DNA from: G942493375 sp942493375 | GTDB lineage: Bacteria; Armatimonadota; UBA5829 | Assembly (NCBI GenBank): GCA_942493375.1 | Contig: OW818698.1 | Location: 744,001-808,000, forward strand | Reading direction: 5' to 3' | Length of the DNA stretch: 64,000 nucleotides | Shown here: positions 1-9,470 of the stretch, one piece after another | Numbering within the stretch: position 1 is the stretch's first letter | Layout of the letters: every line of letters starts with the position of its first letter | The notes under the pieces: generated by a model | The model's input: the letters and a program-made list of their open reading frames with translations, nothing else | Told to the model about the DNA's origin: nothing | Database searches by the model: none | Made by a program: the position numbers and the translations under genes

Positions 1-1587
1 CAGATATAGACTCTTGCCGGTCGAATCCCTACACTCAACTATTAATGTCGAAGCTGTCTGCTCTGCAACTGCTGACTGAAGCTTGAAACTCTTCGATGCT
101 CCCGGTTCAAGTTTCAGAGTGGTAGTTTCGTTGATCTCTTTGCCCGGAGTCTGGGCGGTCAGAGTCACACTGGCCTCGGAACTTCCGGGGTTGCTAACAG
201 TGCCATCCAGCACCATCTGACCCTGATCCGGTTGACCGATGCTGTTAATCTGAACGATCGGTGTCTGGGTTGAAAACACCAGGTCAGCCATACCAGTTGC
301 CAATTTACCGGTTTGATTTGCAAGTGTTTTCCAGTTCTGAACAAGGTTAAAATGCCAGGTTGAACCATTTGCAGGTGTAGACACTCCCAAGCCAGAAAAT
401 GGAATGGCGGCTTCCAGAATCCAATTGTTCTTATCAGCAACGCTCTTTATAGTTGCGCTGGATGTCCATTCTTTCTGACCATCTTTAGAATCAAACACAC
501 TTCCGATTGAATTGATCACCCATCTGTAAGTATGCTGCGTATTGCCTTCCTGGGGTAAGAGGAGGATCTCGAAACTGTCATCCAGCCAGATATCTCCATC
601 TCTCTCTCGAATATCGCTTTTCAGTGGACCACGGGGGTAGAGATCGGGTGAACGACGGACTTCCTCGGGAATTGGAAAACGCAGAGCAAGATAGAGATTC
701 CTGTCATCGTATGACATCAGGATATTCGAACACTGCTCCTGGATAGATTTGCCAAAGAATGTATCGAGCAGATTGCCTGCGCCTGCTGCATTGTCCCACT
801 CATCCTGGGTATTGATTGCATCGATGCCTGGTGCGGTTTTTGCTTTGCCAATAGTTATATGCGCCGTTGACTTGTTCTCAACAGGTGCATCTTTCTGGTA
901 GAGTGCTTTTACTTCTGAGGGCATTAATGGACGGTTGAAGATCATCAGTTCATCAAAGACTGTTTTGTTCTGGTTCTCTCCGACCTGAAACTCCGGAGCT
1001 GCTTTTTCCATCACGGGGATATCTTCTGTCTCACGGGCCTGCAGTTCTCCATCCAGATAGGTGCAGACTTCACCTTTCTTCCAGGTTGCGACCAGATGGT
1101 GCCACTTGCCCGGTTCCCATTTAGGTTCGAAGTTGCCAATAAACCGGTTATTGCCTCCTGGCCGCATAATCAGGAACCACGTGTAGCCGACTGCATAGTT
1201 GTATAGTAGATAGCACTGAACGACCGGTCCTTCTCCGGGAAACACCAGAAAAGTGTGGCCCTTGCCATCCTCACGCTTCCAGTCAACAGGTTTGATCCAG
1301 AGTGACATTGTGCCCTGGTCCTTGTTGAAATTACCCGAAGTCTGATATTTGAGGGGAGCAGTCTCTCCACCGACCAATGCCCCCTGGCCCCGGATTCCTT
1401 CTACATACTCGGCTGTCCCTAATGTCTGTTCACTGTTACCGCCGGCAACTGCTGCTTTTGTGCTGCCATCAAAAGGAGCATAGAACAACAGATCGCTGCT
1501 ATCTAGAGCAAACACTGATAGACCTGCAGCACATAAAATCACACAAGTCAGTAGGAGCACAGAAATATTGTTCTTATACAAATCCAT
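1..1587 (-). CDS. Exported LamG + CBM9-like protein (partial, runs off left edge)
   Basis: The reverse strand is open for 529 codons from the left edge to an ATG at 1587. That start is preferred over an in-frame ATG at 1620 because GTGAGG lies 9 bases before it and a signal peptide follows (MDLYKNN, then a hydrophobic run ending SVFA). After the leader comes a LamG/concanavalin-like fold (DLLFYAPFDGS, GTMSLWIKP, WHHLVATW, FDELMIFNRPL). A CBM9/DOMON-like domain follows (WDNAAGAG, NLYLALRFP, LDDSFEILLLP, WILEAAIPF), then a beta-rich stretch. The C-terminus is missing from the window. The combination resembles the N-terminal parts of the DUF6067-type glycosidases at 48680-51874 and 57557-61327, so the missing part may be a catalytic domain; that is inference. 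Likely role: binding and processing of glycans outside the inner membrane. Confidence 0.8.
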   Translation of the reverse strand, partial: MDLYKNNISVLLLTCVILCAAGLSVFALDSSDLLFYAPFDGSTKAAVAGGNSEQTLGTAEYVEGIRGQGALVGGETAPLKYQTSGNFNKDQGTMSLWIKPVDWKREDGKGHTFLVFPGEGPVVQCYLLYNYAVGYTWFLIMRPGGNNRFIGNFEPKWEPGKWHHLVATWKKGEVCTYLDGELQARETEDIPVMEKAAPEFQVGENQNKTVFDELMIFNRPLMPSEVKALYQKDAPVENKSTAHITIGKAKTAPGIDAINTQDEWDNAAGAGNLLDTFFGKSIQEQCSNILMSYDDRNLYLALRFPIPEEVRRSPDLYPRGPLKSDIRERDGDIWLDDSFEILLLPQEGNTQHTYRWVINSIGSVFDSKDGQKEWTSSATIKSVADKNNWILEAAIPFSGLGVSTPANGSTWHFNLVQNWKTLANQTGKLATGMADLVFSTQTPIVQINSIGQPDQGQMVLDGTVSNPGSSEASVTLTAQTPGKEINETTTLKLEPGASKSFKLQSAVAEQTASTLIVECRDSTGKSLYL

Positions 1588-2115
1588 CAGATAGAACCTC
1601 ACAGCATTCTCTACATTCATATGCCTAGTTGTATTATTATGAAGCTTGTGGAATAATACGCATTGATGTATGAGAGATACCACATATTTGGGGGAATTGT
1701 AAACTCTTCAACTTTAACAGATTAGTGCTTCAGTGAATCTAGAAGATAGAGACCAGCTTACTTACGTTGAAAGAAACACATGAATCAGTCAACAATGCAT
1801 TCTAAATAACTACAATATCACACATACCTCCATTTTCAACCTTGTTTCGTACGAGTTATCAGTAAAAGCTACGGAGATTAGCTGTTTTGACAATGATTAA
1901 TTTATAGCTTAACATGGAATATAAAGGGTAGTATAAGTTAACCATTTTTTGGCAATCAATAGGTCGACTCTGAATTATGGAACTCAACAGTCAGTGACAG
2001 ATGAATTGACATTTGTATTACTAACCAACTTTCACAAAGATTTTTGCATTTGAATAGTTGGAATAGCAGTTGAATCGATAACGATTAACGTAATTCAGCA
2101 AAACGAATATTTTGC
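1588..2115. other. Intergenic region, divergent promoter space, no gene seen
   Basis: This 528-base AT-rich gap separates the leftward LamG/CBM9 gene from the rightward histidine kinase, so both promoters should lie here. Short open frames exist but have no convincing ribosome binding site or protein character. A consensus-like TTGACA occurs at 2006-2011, but no good -10 follows at 16-18 bases, so no promoter is called. A small palindrome at 1631-1661 is listed separately. Confidence 0.6.
1631..1661. repeat. Small palindrome, possible degenerate copy of the AATGCGGGTT element
   Basis: GTATTATT at 1631 pairs with AATAATAC ending at 1660, around a loop containing GAAGCTTG. The right half (GAAGCTTGTGGAATAATACG) resembles the right arm of the palindromic element at 36439-36549 (GAAGCTTGGTGAATAATGCG). 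It lies about 45 bases upstream of the start at 1587. It could be a worn copy of that repeat or a chance palindrome. Confidence 0.3.
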
Positions 2116-5100
2116 TTGATTCAACTAACCAGGAATCGGGGTCCTAATTTGGCTGTCATTAGAAAACGCATGATATTGCTACTGTCATGTGTAGCGTTGC
2201 TATTTATTCTTGGAATAGTCGCCTGGCTATTCCAAGAACACAGGCGATTCGAGCTGCAATACAAGCAGGAATGCTCAGAAACTACTCGTGTAGCCGATAA
2301 ACTCCTCGAATTAAAAGGCCAAAAAATTGCAACCTGGGCGTATGACTACACATTTTGGGATGAAATGGTCGACTTCGTTAAGTCGCTTGATCCCAAATGG
2401 GCTGATGACAACCTGGTACAGGGGCTGGTTAGTTTCCAGTCTACAGTAGTATCCATTTACAATCCCAGTGGAACTCAAATTTACACTGCCAGTATCCTTA
2501 AGGACAAAAACCGACACCTACTCCCCACCCAACCAGAACAAATCAAGAAGCTATTCGCATCAGGCCCATTTTGCCACTTTTTCCTAAACACAGATCACGG
2601 ACTACTAGAAGTGCGCGGCGCAAAAATTGTCACCAGTGCAGATGAAAAACGCACAGGACCCTGTTACGGTTATTTTTTGGGAGGTAAAATCTGGGATTCG
2701 GAGTACATAAAAGAAATAGCATTGCTTCTTGATGGAAAGGGATCAATACAGGATATCTCTACCGGCACTCAGATATTACCAGGGGAACGCGCTCGCGATT
2801 TGATCGTTTACAGGAAACTGCTGACAGGTATGGACGGAAAAGGTCTGAAGTATTTGTGTATTAGCATGCCATTCGATGATGGAGTAGTGCATAAAGTATA
2901 TTCCAAAAAGACCATTATTTTGCTGGTGCTCTTTGCTACAGTTATGATTGGAGTGCTCTATATTGGCCTCACAAAATTTCTGGCACAGACAATCAAACTC
3001 ATTTCGTCTGCAATGGAAGCCCAAACCTCTGATAGTCTGACTAACATCAATCAAGATCATAGTGAACTAGGACAACTAGTTTTGCTAATTCAAGAATTTG
3101 TCAGACAAAAAGCTGCACTGGAGGAAGAGACTCGAGAACGAGCACGCATTGAGGTTGACCTAAGGCGTAGTGAGCGGAAATTCAAGTCAATCTTCGAGAA
3201 TTCCCAGGTTGGTATATTCAGAGCAAGGCTGAGTGATGGAGTATTTCTTGAGTGCAATCGGTATCTGGCTGACCTATGTGGCATTACAGATATTTCGATT
3301 GATAACCTTAAGGACATAAAAACTACTGATTATGGTATATCTATTGATCAGACATTTACTGTATCCTCCCCAGCAGGCAGCAATATAATCCATCCAATGG
3401 AACTGGATTTACACCGTACCGATGGTTCCCAATTCGTTGCTCTGTTTTCGGCGATGACATATCCTGAAGAAGATTATTTGGACGGAATACTGTTAAATAT
3501 AACTGAGCGCAAGGCTGCTCTGCGATCCCTTGAGATGGCAAAAGCTGAAACAGAACAGGTAAACATTCAACTGCGAGAAGCTGTAATCAAAGCAAACGAT
3601 ATGGCAGAGAAAGCTGAATCCGCAAATGTCGCCAAGAGCCAGTTCCTGGCTAATATGAGCCACGAAATCAGGACACCTCTGAATGGCGTTATTGGATCAT
3701 CAAGCTTAATGCTTGGCACCAAACTCGATTCTACACAAAATCACTATGTAAAAATGATTCGCAGCAGCGGAGAAGCCCTTCTTGCGGTGATAAACGATAT
3801 TCTGGATTTCTCTAAAATTGAAGCCAAAAAGCTGCAGATAGACAATACCGAGTTTGACATATACATTCTGGTGGAGAGTTTCTCTCAGACTATGGCTATG
3901 CTCGCACAAGAGAAAGGACTCGAGCTTGTATTCAATATAGCCCCGGAAACCCCCAGATTTCTTATCGGAGATCCAAACCGAATACGGCAGATAATGACTA
4001 ACATAGTTGGCAACGCTATTAAGTTCACAAACAAGGGTGAGATCATTATTACGCTCAGTCCTGTTCCTTTACCAGGCAACAAGACATTGGTCAAGATCGA
4101 GGTGCAGGATACAGGCATAGGAATGTCCAAAGAAGATCAGAAGAACGTCCTGCAGCCTTTCACTCAAGGAGATGGCTCCATAACACGAAGATACGGGGGG
4201 ACAGGCCTGGGCCTGAGCATATCCAAACAGCTCGCTGAGTTGATGGGCGGCAGTTTGGGCTTCGAAAGTGAGGTTGGGAAAGGATCAAAGTTCTGGTTCA
4301 CAGTAGCCTTAGACAGGCAAAAAGCACATAATGCAGCAAAAGCATCAACACCGGATATCGAGACCATCAGGTCAACCAGAGTGATTGTAGCCGACAGCAA
4401 CAAGACAAACAGGCTGGTTTTGAAGTGTATTATGGACAGCTGGGGAATCAGCAATGATGCTGCTGGAACCGCTGATGAATTGGTAGAACAGATGCGAAGG
4501 GCCGCTGAGTCGGGAACCCCCTACGGGGTTGCGATCATCGATGCTCACCTGCCCAATACAGACCTGGCACACTTGTGTAGGTCTATCAAGTCTAATAATG
4601 CTACAGAAATGATGGGCCTGATAGTCATGGTCCGACTCGCAGAAATGAATGACTGCAAGCAATATGGTCAAAAAGGATTTGACCGCTGCCTGCACAAGCC
4701 TGTTGGACGATCTACTCTTTATAACAGTATAATATCAGTCATCTCTCCTGCAAATCAGACAGCGGATTCACCTCCTATTGAGATTGGAACTAATCGGCAT
4801 ACCAGAAAAGAGAACCAGAGGTTCAACATCCTGCTGGCAGAGGATAATGAAACAAATCAGATGGTCACCGAGGCTATTCTAAAAACACTTGGTTATCGGA
4901 TTGATATTGCAGATAATGGAGCTGAGGCCGTGAAGTCATTGCAGGAACACGACTATGACCTGGTCCTTATGGACTGCCAGATGCCTGTGATGGATGGGTT
5001 TGCAGCAACTGCAATTATTCGTGCAGGAGATTCCGGCATCAGGAATCCAAAGGTTCCAATAATTGCTCTGACGGCTAATGCAATGGATAGTGACAGAGAC

Positions 5101-5622
5101 CAATGCCTTAATGCTGGAATGGATGACTACCTCTCAAAGCCGGTAACAGCTGACAAAATGGGGATTGCACTGGCTAAATGGCTTAAAGTTGAACTTGTAA
5201 CAGCACCTCAGCCTGCTGCGGATATGAAAAGAAATGATCAGTCACACTCGAATGCAACAGAGCTTACTCGAGAATATAATGGACAGAATGTTTTTGATGA
5301 AAACTTCCTGCTTTCAGGTGTAGAAGGAGACAGGGAAATTGTTGAGAAAGTCTTGATCAAGTTTCTAGGCAGTATTCCTAAGCGCATCAGTGCACTTAAA
5401 GAGGCTAACGAGAACCACAATTTTGCTGATCTACGCCTGCAGGCTCATTCAATTAAGGGCAGTTCACGGAACATAGGTGCAGAATTGCTTGGCCAATCTG
5501 CAGAAATCCTGGAAAAAGCCTGTGAGTCCGAGGACACCGGCTTACTTGATGGACTTATTCAACAAGTAGAATCAGATTTCCAGGAATTGAAATCCCGTTT
5601 GGAAGAGCTGTATAAGATATAA
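2116..5622 (+). CDS. CHASE4-PAS hybrid sensor histidine kinase with two receivers and Hpt
   Basis: This is a membrane sensor kinase of the tripartite BarA/GacS layout. Order of parts: TM helix around residues 20-42; an extracytoplasmic CHASE4-like domain (YDYTFWDEMV) to about 260; a second TM at 265-290; a PAS domain at about 352-460; a coiled coil; HisKA with SHEIRTP (His516); HATPase_c with an N-box near 617-640 and DTGIGM near 665; receiver 1 (Asp809, in IIDAHLPN, Lys in LHKP); receiver 2 (Asp953, in LVLMDCQMP, Lys in LSKP); and an Hpt domain with AHSIKGSS (His1111). All phosphotransfer residues are present, so a full His-Asp-His relay is possible. Receiver 1 is the more divergent. The TTG start at 2116 is uncertain; ATG at 2170, just before the first TM, is a good alternative. 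The next gene starts 15 bases after the stop, suggesting co-transcription. No separate response regulator lies nearby. Confidence 0.93.
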   Translation: MIQLTRNRGPNLAVIRKRMILLLSCVALLFILGIVAWLFQEHRRFELQYKQECSETTRVADKLLELKGQKIATWAYDYTFWDEMVDFVKSLDPKWADDNLVQGLVSFQSTVVSIYNPSGTQIYTASILKDKNRHLLPTQPEQIKKLFASGPFCHFFLNTDHGLLEVRGAKIVTSADEKRTGPCYGYFLGGKIWDSEYIKEIALLLDGKGSIQDISTGTQILPGERARDLIVYRKLLTGMDGKGLKYLCISMPFDDGVVHKVYSKKTIILLVLFATVMIGVLYIGLTKFLAQTIKLISSAMEAQTSDSLTNINQDHSELGQLVLLIQEFVRQKAALEEETRERARIEVDLRRSERKFKSIFENSQVGIFRARLSDGVFLECNRYLADLCGITDISIDNLKDIKTTDYGISIDQTFTVSSPAGSNIIHPMELDLHRTDGSQFVALFSAMTYPEEDYLDGILLNITERKAALRSLEMAKAETEQVNIQLREAVIKANDMAEKAESANVAKSQFLANMSHEIRTPLNGVIGSSSLMLGTKLDSTQNHYVKMIRSSGEALLAVINDILDFSKIEAKKLQIDNTEFDIYILVESFSQTMAMLAQEKGLELVFNIAPETPRFLIGDPNRIRQIMTNIVGNAIKFTNKGEIIITLSPVPLPGNKTLVKIEVQDTGIGMSKEDQKNVLQPFTQGDGSITRRYGGTGLGLSISKQLAELMGGSLGFESEVGKGSKFWFTVALDRQKAHNAAKASTPDIETIRSTRVIVADSNKTNRLVLKCIMDSWGISNDAAGTADELVEQMRRAAESGTPYGVAIIDAHLPNTDLAHLCRSIKSNNATEMMGLIVMVRLAEMNDCKQYGQKGFDRCLHKPVGRSTLYNSIISVISPANQTADSPPIEIGTNRHTRKENQRFNILLAEDNETNQMVTEAILKTLGYRIDIADNGAEAVKSLQEHDYDLVLMDCQMPVMDGFAATAIIRAGDSGIRNPKVPIIALTANAMDSDRDQCLNAGMDDYLSKPVTADKMGIALAKWLKVELVTAPQPAADMKRNDQSHSNATELTREYNGQNVFDENFLLSGVEGDREIVEKVLIKFLGSIPKRISALKEANENHNFADLRLQAHSIKGSSRNIGAELLGQSAEILEKACESEDTGLLDGLIQQVESDFQELKSRLEELYKI

Positions 5623-5637
5623 AGGAGCATCCACGGT

Positions 5638-6870
5638 ATGCCTGTTCAAGATACAATGTCATCGCGCGAGCGCGTAAGGTTGGCGATTAACTTCCAGCAA
5701 CCTGACCGGGTGCCTATTGATATAGGCGGCACAAAGGTCAGCGGGATTTGTATCGATGAGTATGTGGAACTGGTGAAGTATTTAGGCTTGGATTTGGGAC
5801 TGCCTACTGTGTATGAACCGTTTGGGATGATAGCAAGGCTGGATGAACCAGTGCGCCAGAGGCTTCATGTTGATGTAATCGAACTGGAAAATCCATCTGA
5901 AGCCTGGGGGTTGGAGAACAGGGACTGGAAACCGTGGGTCACCGGCAAGGGCAATAAAGTGCTGATGCCGGGGAACTTTGAACCGGTAATAGATGAAAAC
6001 GGATTCATCAACATCCTCGATGCCAACGGGAAGATCCTTGCTTATATGCCCAAGGGCGGGCTGTATTTCGAACGGGCGTGCGTCACTACGATGTCTGATG
6101 ACATTGAAATGATGGACCCGGAGAAATGGAAGCAGTCCATACCTCTTTATACAGATGAACACCTCGAAATCATACAAAAGAATGCCCGTGACCTCTACGA
6201 AAACACTGAATATTCTGTTCATGGTGGATTTCTGAGAGGAGGATTGGGATCGAACGGGATATTTGCCGGTCATACGATTACAGACTGGCTGTGCATGCTG
6301 GTTTCAGAGAGAGACTACGCATTTTCTATTCTACAGGCAACTGCCCAGCGCAATATTGAGAACCTCAAGCTATACCTGCAGGCAGTTGGAGATTATATAG
6401 ATACCATTTTCATCTCCGGGACAGATTTCGGCACCCAGCACGGTCCTCTGTTCAGCCCGGATATCTTCAGGGACCTCTATGTGCCGAATATGAAGCTCAT
6501 GAACGATTTCGTACACAAGAACAGCAAAGCAAAGACTATGTATCACAGCTGCGGGGCTGTTTCTGAGATTATCGAGTATTTCATAGAAGCCGGAGCAGAT
6601 ATTCTCAACCCTATTCAGACCAGCGCATCAAACATGGACCAATATGACCTGAAGAAGAGATTCGGAGGCAGGATAGTATTCTGGGGCGGCGGAGTAGATA
6701 CCCAGAAAACACTGCCATTCGGAACAGTAGAGGATGTAAAAGAAGAGGTCAGAGAACGTATCAACACCTTTGCACCAGGTGGGGGATTTGTCTTCGCTGC
6801 CATCCACGACATCCAACTCGGAGTCCCTCCGGAGAATGTGGTTGCTATGGCGGATGCAGCGATAATTTAA
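5638..6870 (+). CDS. URO-D family (corrinoid methyltransferase-like) protein
   Basis: The 410-residue protein belongs to the uroporphyrinogen decarboxylase-like TIM-barrel family. The N-terminus (SSRERVRLAINFQQPDRVP) is typical of the branch related to MtaA/MtbA/CmuC methyltransferases rather than true HemE. YHSCG (His303, Cys305) is the usual zinc-ligand region of these enzymes; GTDFGTQHGPLFSP and GVDTQKTLPFG follow the family pattern. It has no signal peptide and should be cytoplasmic. An AAAGGAG site precedes the ATG by 9 bases, and the gene starts 15 bases after the sensor kinase, so the two probably share a transcript. In carbohydrate-degrading bacteria such proteins often occur without a known substrate; demethylation of methylated compounds is one possibility, but nothing here proves it. 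No corrinoid-binding partner is adjacent. Confidence 0.87.
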   Translation: MPVQDTMSSRERVRLAINFQQPDRVPIDIGGTKVSGICIDEYVELVKYLGLDLGLPTVYEPFGMIARLDEPVRQRLHVDVIELENPSEAWGLENRDWKPWVTGKGNKVLMPGNFEPVIDENGFINILDANGKILAYMPKGGLYFERACVTTMSDDIEMMDPEKWKQSIPLYTDEHLEIIQKNARDLYENTEYSVHGGFLRGGLGSNGIFAGHTITDWLCMLVSERDYAFSILQATAQRNIENLKLYLQAVGDYIDTIFISGTDFGTQHGPLFSPDIFRDLYVPNMKLMNDFVHKNSKAKTMYHSCGAVSEIIEYFIEAGADILNPIQTSASNMDQYDLKKRFGGRIVFWGGGVDTQKTLPFGTVEDVKEEVRERINTFAPGGGFVFAAIHDIQLGVPPENVVAMADAAII

Positions 6871-6900
6871 CCACGGAATACACGGAACACACGGAAAGGG
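6871..6900 (+). repeat. CCACGGAATACACGGA 9-base periodic repeat, copy 1
   Basis: Directly after the URO-D stop codon come three near-repeats of CACGGAA(T/C)A followed by AAAGGG and AAGGG. The same unit occurs at 16416-16443 and as an inverted pair at 20060-20234. It encodes nothing recognisable. Confidence 0.75.
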
Positions 6901-6970
6901 AAGGGAATGAGGATTTTGTAAATTGATACATGAGTTTTCTAGCTGAATGGTAATGTCCTAGTCTCAGTAC

Positions 6971-7189
6971 TTATTCAAAGTATTTCTTGATAGCGTCTGA
7001 TATGGGAGATACTACAGCTGTAATCGCTAGGGATTTCAGAAATATGATTGCATACCATTTCAAGCACGCCTTTTGATCGTATGCCGGGAATGGAATTTCG
7101 TTTCTTTCAATTAAAAACCAGTGACCCAAATAAAATAGTCCGCCAATAACAATAATCCTGATACATACACCCGCCAGATATTCCCACAT
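6971..7189 (-). CDS. Small membrane protein, function unknown
   Basis: The 72-residue product has two likely membrane helices, one in CIRIIVIGGLFYLGHWFLI and one in WYAIIFLKSLAITAVV, with a charged loop between them and a basic C-terminus. A GGAG site lies 9 bases before the ATG on the reverse strand, which supports real translation. It lies between, and opposite to, the URO-D and GH20-like genes and has no partner. No family was recognised, so no function is proposed. A chance open frame cannot be excluded at this length. Confidence 0.6.
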   Translation of the reverse strand: MWEYLAGVCIRIIVIGGLFYLGHWFLIERNEIPFPAYDQKACLKWYAIIFLKSLAITAVVSPISDAIKKYFE

Positions 7190-7254
7190 ATAAATAATCT
7201 CCAGTAATTCAACTTCGGGTTGTATAACTGCATGAAATTATATCACGTAATTTG

Positions 7255-7283
7255 TTGACAATATACGATCTGCAATAGACAAT
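7255..7283 (+). promoter_or_regulatory. Candidate sigma70-type promoter for the GH20-like gene
   Basis: A perfect TTGACA at 7255-7260 is followed, after a 17-base spacer, by GACAAT (4 of 6 consensus bases) at 7278-7283. Transcription would begin near 7290, about 40 bases before the ATG at 7333. The assignment is by sequence match only. Confidence 0.45.
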
Positions 7284-7332
7284 TAGTCATTGTTTAAAAT
7301 GATTACCCCGGAACACAAAGGAGACCTAGTCA

Positions 7333-9408
7333 ATGCGAGAAGTGCTGCTCACAATGCTTATCCTTTTAGTAGTTGCTCTTACAGAGGGTGCAGGTTATGG
7401 GCTGGCAAAAGCTGTGGGCCAGATGATCAGTGATCCTGCAGAGGTTGCGAAAGCTCTCACTGCATCTGATATATGGCTGCTGCCTCAGCCTAAGGAAGTG
7501 TCGGTTCTCGGAGGTCACTTTGACCTAAAGAAGTGTAAAGGAATCCGGCTTGTTGGGTGCGATTCTATTCGGTTGACCAAGGCGTTTCCGGAGTTGATTG
7601 AAGAGCGGTCCGGTGTGCGGTTGGAAGTATCGAGTGGTAATCCGAAGGCTGGTTACATATCGCTGGTTTTGTGTCCTGATTCGATTCCTCCTAAGTCTGT
7701 TCGTTCGCTGAAGGTTGAAGACCTGAAGGACCTTGGGGAACAGGGATATTATTTGAAAGTGGACAAGGGCGGAGTGACGATCGTTGCATCGACTGAGACC
7801 GGTTTGTATTATGCGACACGCACTCTGGCACAGATTGCATCTGATCGTAGCATGCTTCCCGGAGTCGTGATCATGGACTGGCCTGTGCTGAAGTATAGAG
7901 GCGCTCACGAGGATATGAGCCGTGGGCAGGTGCCTACTCAGGAGACTTTCAAACGCCTTACACGGGTGCTGGCAGAAGGCAAGGGGAATATTCTGGAGCT
8001 CTATATTGAGCATTTGTTCAAATGGAAGAAGTACCCTGACATTGGACCACCGGAGGCTATTACTCCGGAAGAAGGACGTGAACTCTTTAACTACGCAGCG
8101 GAGTACGGGATTGAAGTGCATCCGATGCTGCAGGTGCTGGGGCACTCCAACGGAATCCTCCGTCTGCCTCCATACCAGCGCTACTGGGTAAGGGATATAC
8201 CGGCTCAGCCCTGGATGATCACATTCGATATCCGCAAGCCTGAGACGGTTGCATTTATAAACGACCTGGTTAAGGAGATATGCGAGACTTTCCCCGGGAC
8301 ATTCTTAACTGTTGATGTCACTGAGATCGACATCGACGGACTCAACGCCAGCGGCACCTCTACTGAACAGGCCACCGAGATGGTCTATCAATATGTGCTC
8401 AAGCTGCGGGATATGATCAAGCCATATGGTATGAGGCTGATGATCGCACAGGGGCCTCTGGACAGCGTCGGATCGCTGGCAGGTTTTGGACCGGTATTGG
8501 ATAAACTGCCTAAGGATATTATGGTCGCAAGCTACTACACAGTTCCACCGGGTGCTTATGGGACAGCGTGGGAGGTTGATTTCCCAAGGTTCAAGAAATA
8601 CGGGATCGATTTCTTCGCTCAACCCTGGATCAACTCGCACATCCGCATATTGCCGGATACCGTCAACTCAGCGGACCAGTCTGATTCCCATGCAAGCAAA
8701 GGAACTGAGTTCGGAGCCCTGGGCAGCATTACAACCGACTGGGGAGATGACGGGCACTATCACTTCACCGGACAGACCTGGTATCCGTATGTCTACCACT
8801 GTGCATCAACCTGGGCAGGAGGAAAACTGGACAGGGCTTACTTTGACCAGGCATTCACCAGATTATTCTATGGAGTGAAGAACGACTCTATCGCCCGGGC
8901 AATAAACCTTGCAGGCAGCATCAACAGCCAGAAGATCAAGTTCTGGAACGAGAAGAAAGAAGTCTACGAAGGCATCAGCTACCACTACTGGGAGTTCTGG
9001 CAGGACCCATTCACCAATCCGGACATAACCAAAATCGCCGACCCGGCAGCAACCGCCGCAGACATCTTGAAATCCGCAGACGAAGCAGCGGCACTGCTAA
9101 CTGAAGCTGATAAGCAGGCAACCAGAAACAAAGACAACATAGAGCAGTTGGCATTCGGAGTCAGAGGTTTCCAGGCAATGGGCGCAAAACTAAAAATGCT
9201 GGCAGACTACCGGAATGACAGCATCCCCCGCAAACAGGTCGCCGAGGAGCTCAATGCCCTAGTAAAAACCTACGAAGGTATGAAAACCGACTTCCAGCGA
9301 CTTTGGCTTGCGGAGGATCGTGATAACACCGGCTACCGGGAACTGGTTGCGAGGTTTGGGAATACTATTATACCTTGCAAGCAGAAGGCGGAGGAGTTGG
9401 GGAAGTAG
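7333..9408 (+). CDS. Exported GH20-like (hexosaminidase-fold) protein with altered catalytic pair
   Basis: This 691-residue protein has a short N-terminal hydrophobic leader (MREVLLTMLILLVVALTEG) and the GH20 two-domain plan. The first part is a GH20b-type alpha/beta domain (LLPQPKEVSVLGG, GYYLKV, TGLYYATRTLAQI). The second is a TIM barrel beginning near DWPVLKYRGAHEDMSRG, with EYGIEVHPMLQVLGHS as the typical second barrel region. In GH20 hexosaminidases the catalytic Asp-Glu pair sits in a GGDE-type motif. Here the corresponding strand reads FLTVDVTEIDIDG, with Glu331 kept and Thr330 where the Asp is expected; Asp328 is two residues upstream. Either the substrate lacks an N-acetyl group or the chemistry has changed. 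GGAG lies 8 bases before the ATG. It stands alone, 62 bases before an unknown exported protein. Confidence 0.8.
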   Translation: MREVLLTMLILLVVALTEGAGYGLAKAVGQMISDPAEVAKALTASDIWLLPQPKEVSVLGGHFDLKKCKGIRLVGCDSIRLTKAFPELIEERSGVRLEVSSGNPKAGYISLVLCPDSIPPKSVRSLKVEDLKDLGEQGYYLKVDKGGVTIVASTETGLYYATRTLAQIASDRSMLPGVVIMDWPVLKYRGAHEDMSRGQVPTQETFKRLTRVLAEGKGNILELYIEHLFKWKKYPDIGPPEAITPEEGRELFNYAAEYGIEVHPMLQVLGHSNGILRLPPYQRYWVRDIPAQPWMITFDIRKPETVAFINDLVKEICETFPGTFLTVDVTEIDIDGLNASGTSTEQATEMVYQYVLKLRDMIKPYGMRLMIAQGPLDSVGSLAGFGPVLDKLPKDIMVASYYTVPPGAYGTAWEVDFPRFKKYGIDFFAQPWINSHIRILPDTVNSADQSDSHASKGTEFGALGSITTDWGDDGHYHFTGQTWYPYVYHCASTWAGGKLDRAYFDQAFTRLFYGVKNDSIARAINLAGSINSQKIKFWNEKKEVYEGISYHYWEFWQDPFTNPDITKIADPAATAADILKSADEAAALLTEADKQATRNKDNIEQLAFGVRGFQAMGAKLKMLADYRNDSIPRKQVAEELNALVKTYEGMKTDFQRLWLAEDRDNTGYRELVARFGNTIIPCKQKAEELGK

Positions 9409-9470
9409 ATTCCATAGATAGCTAAACATATTGACGGTATCACTAGCGAAATACAAAGGGAATTATCCAA

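Noticed and set aside
2006..2034. TTGACA as a promoter for the histidine kinase
   Set aside because: No acceptable -10 hexamer at 16-18 bases.
7525..8145. 206-codon open frame on the reverse strand
   Set aside because: It lies wholly inside the GH20-like gene, reads as a Cys/His/Arg-rich nonsense protein and has no ribosome site; it is a shadow of the coding strand.
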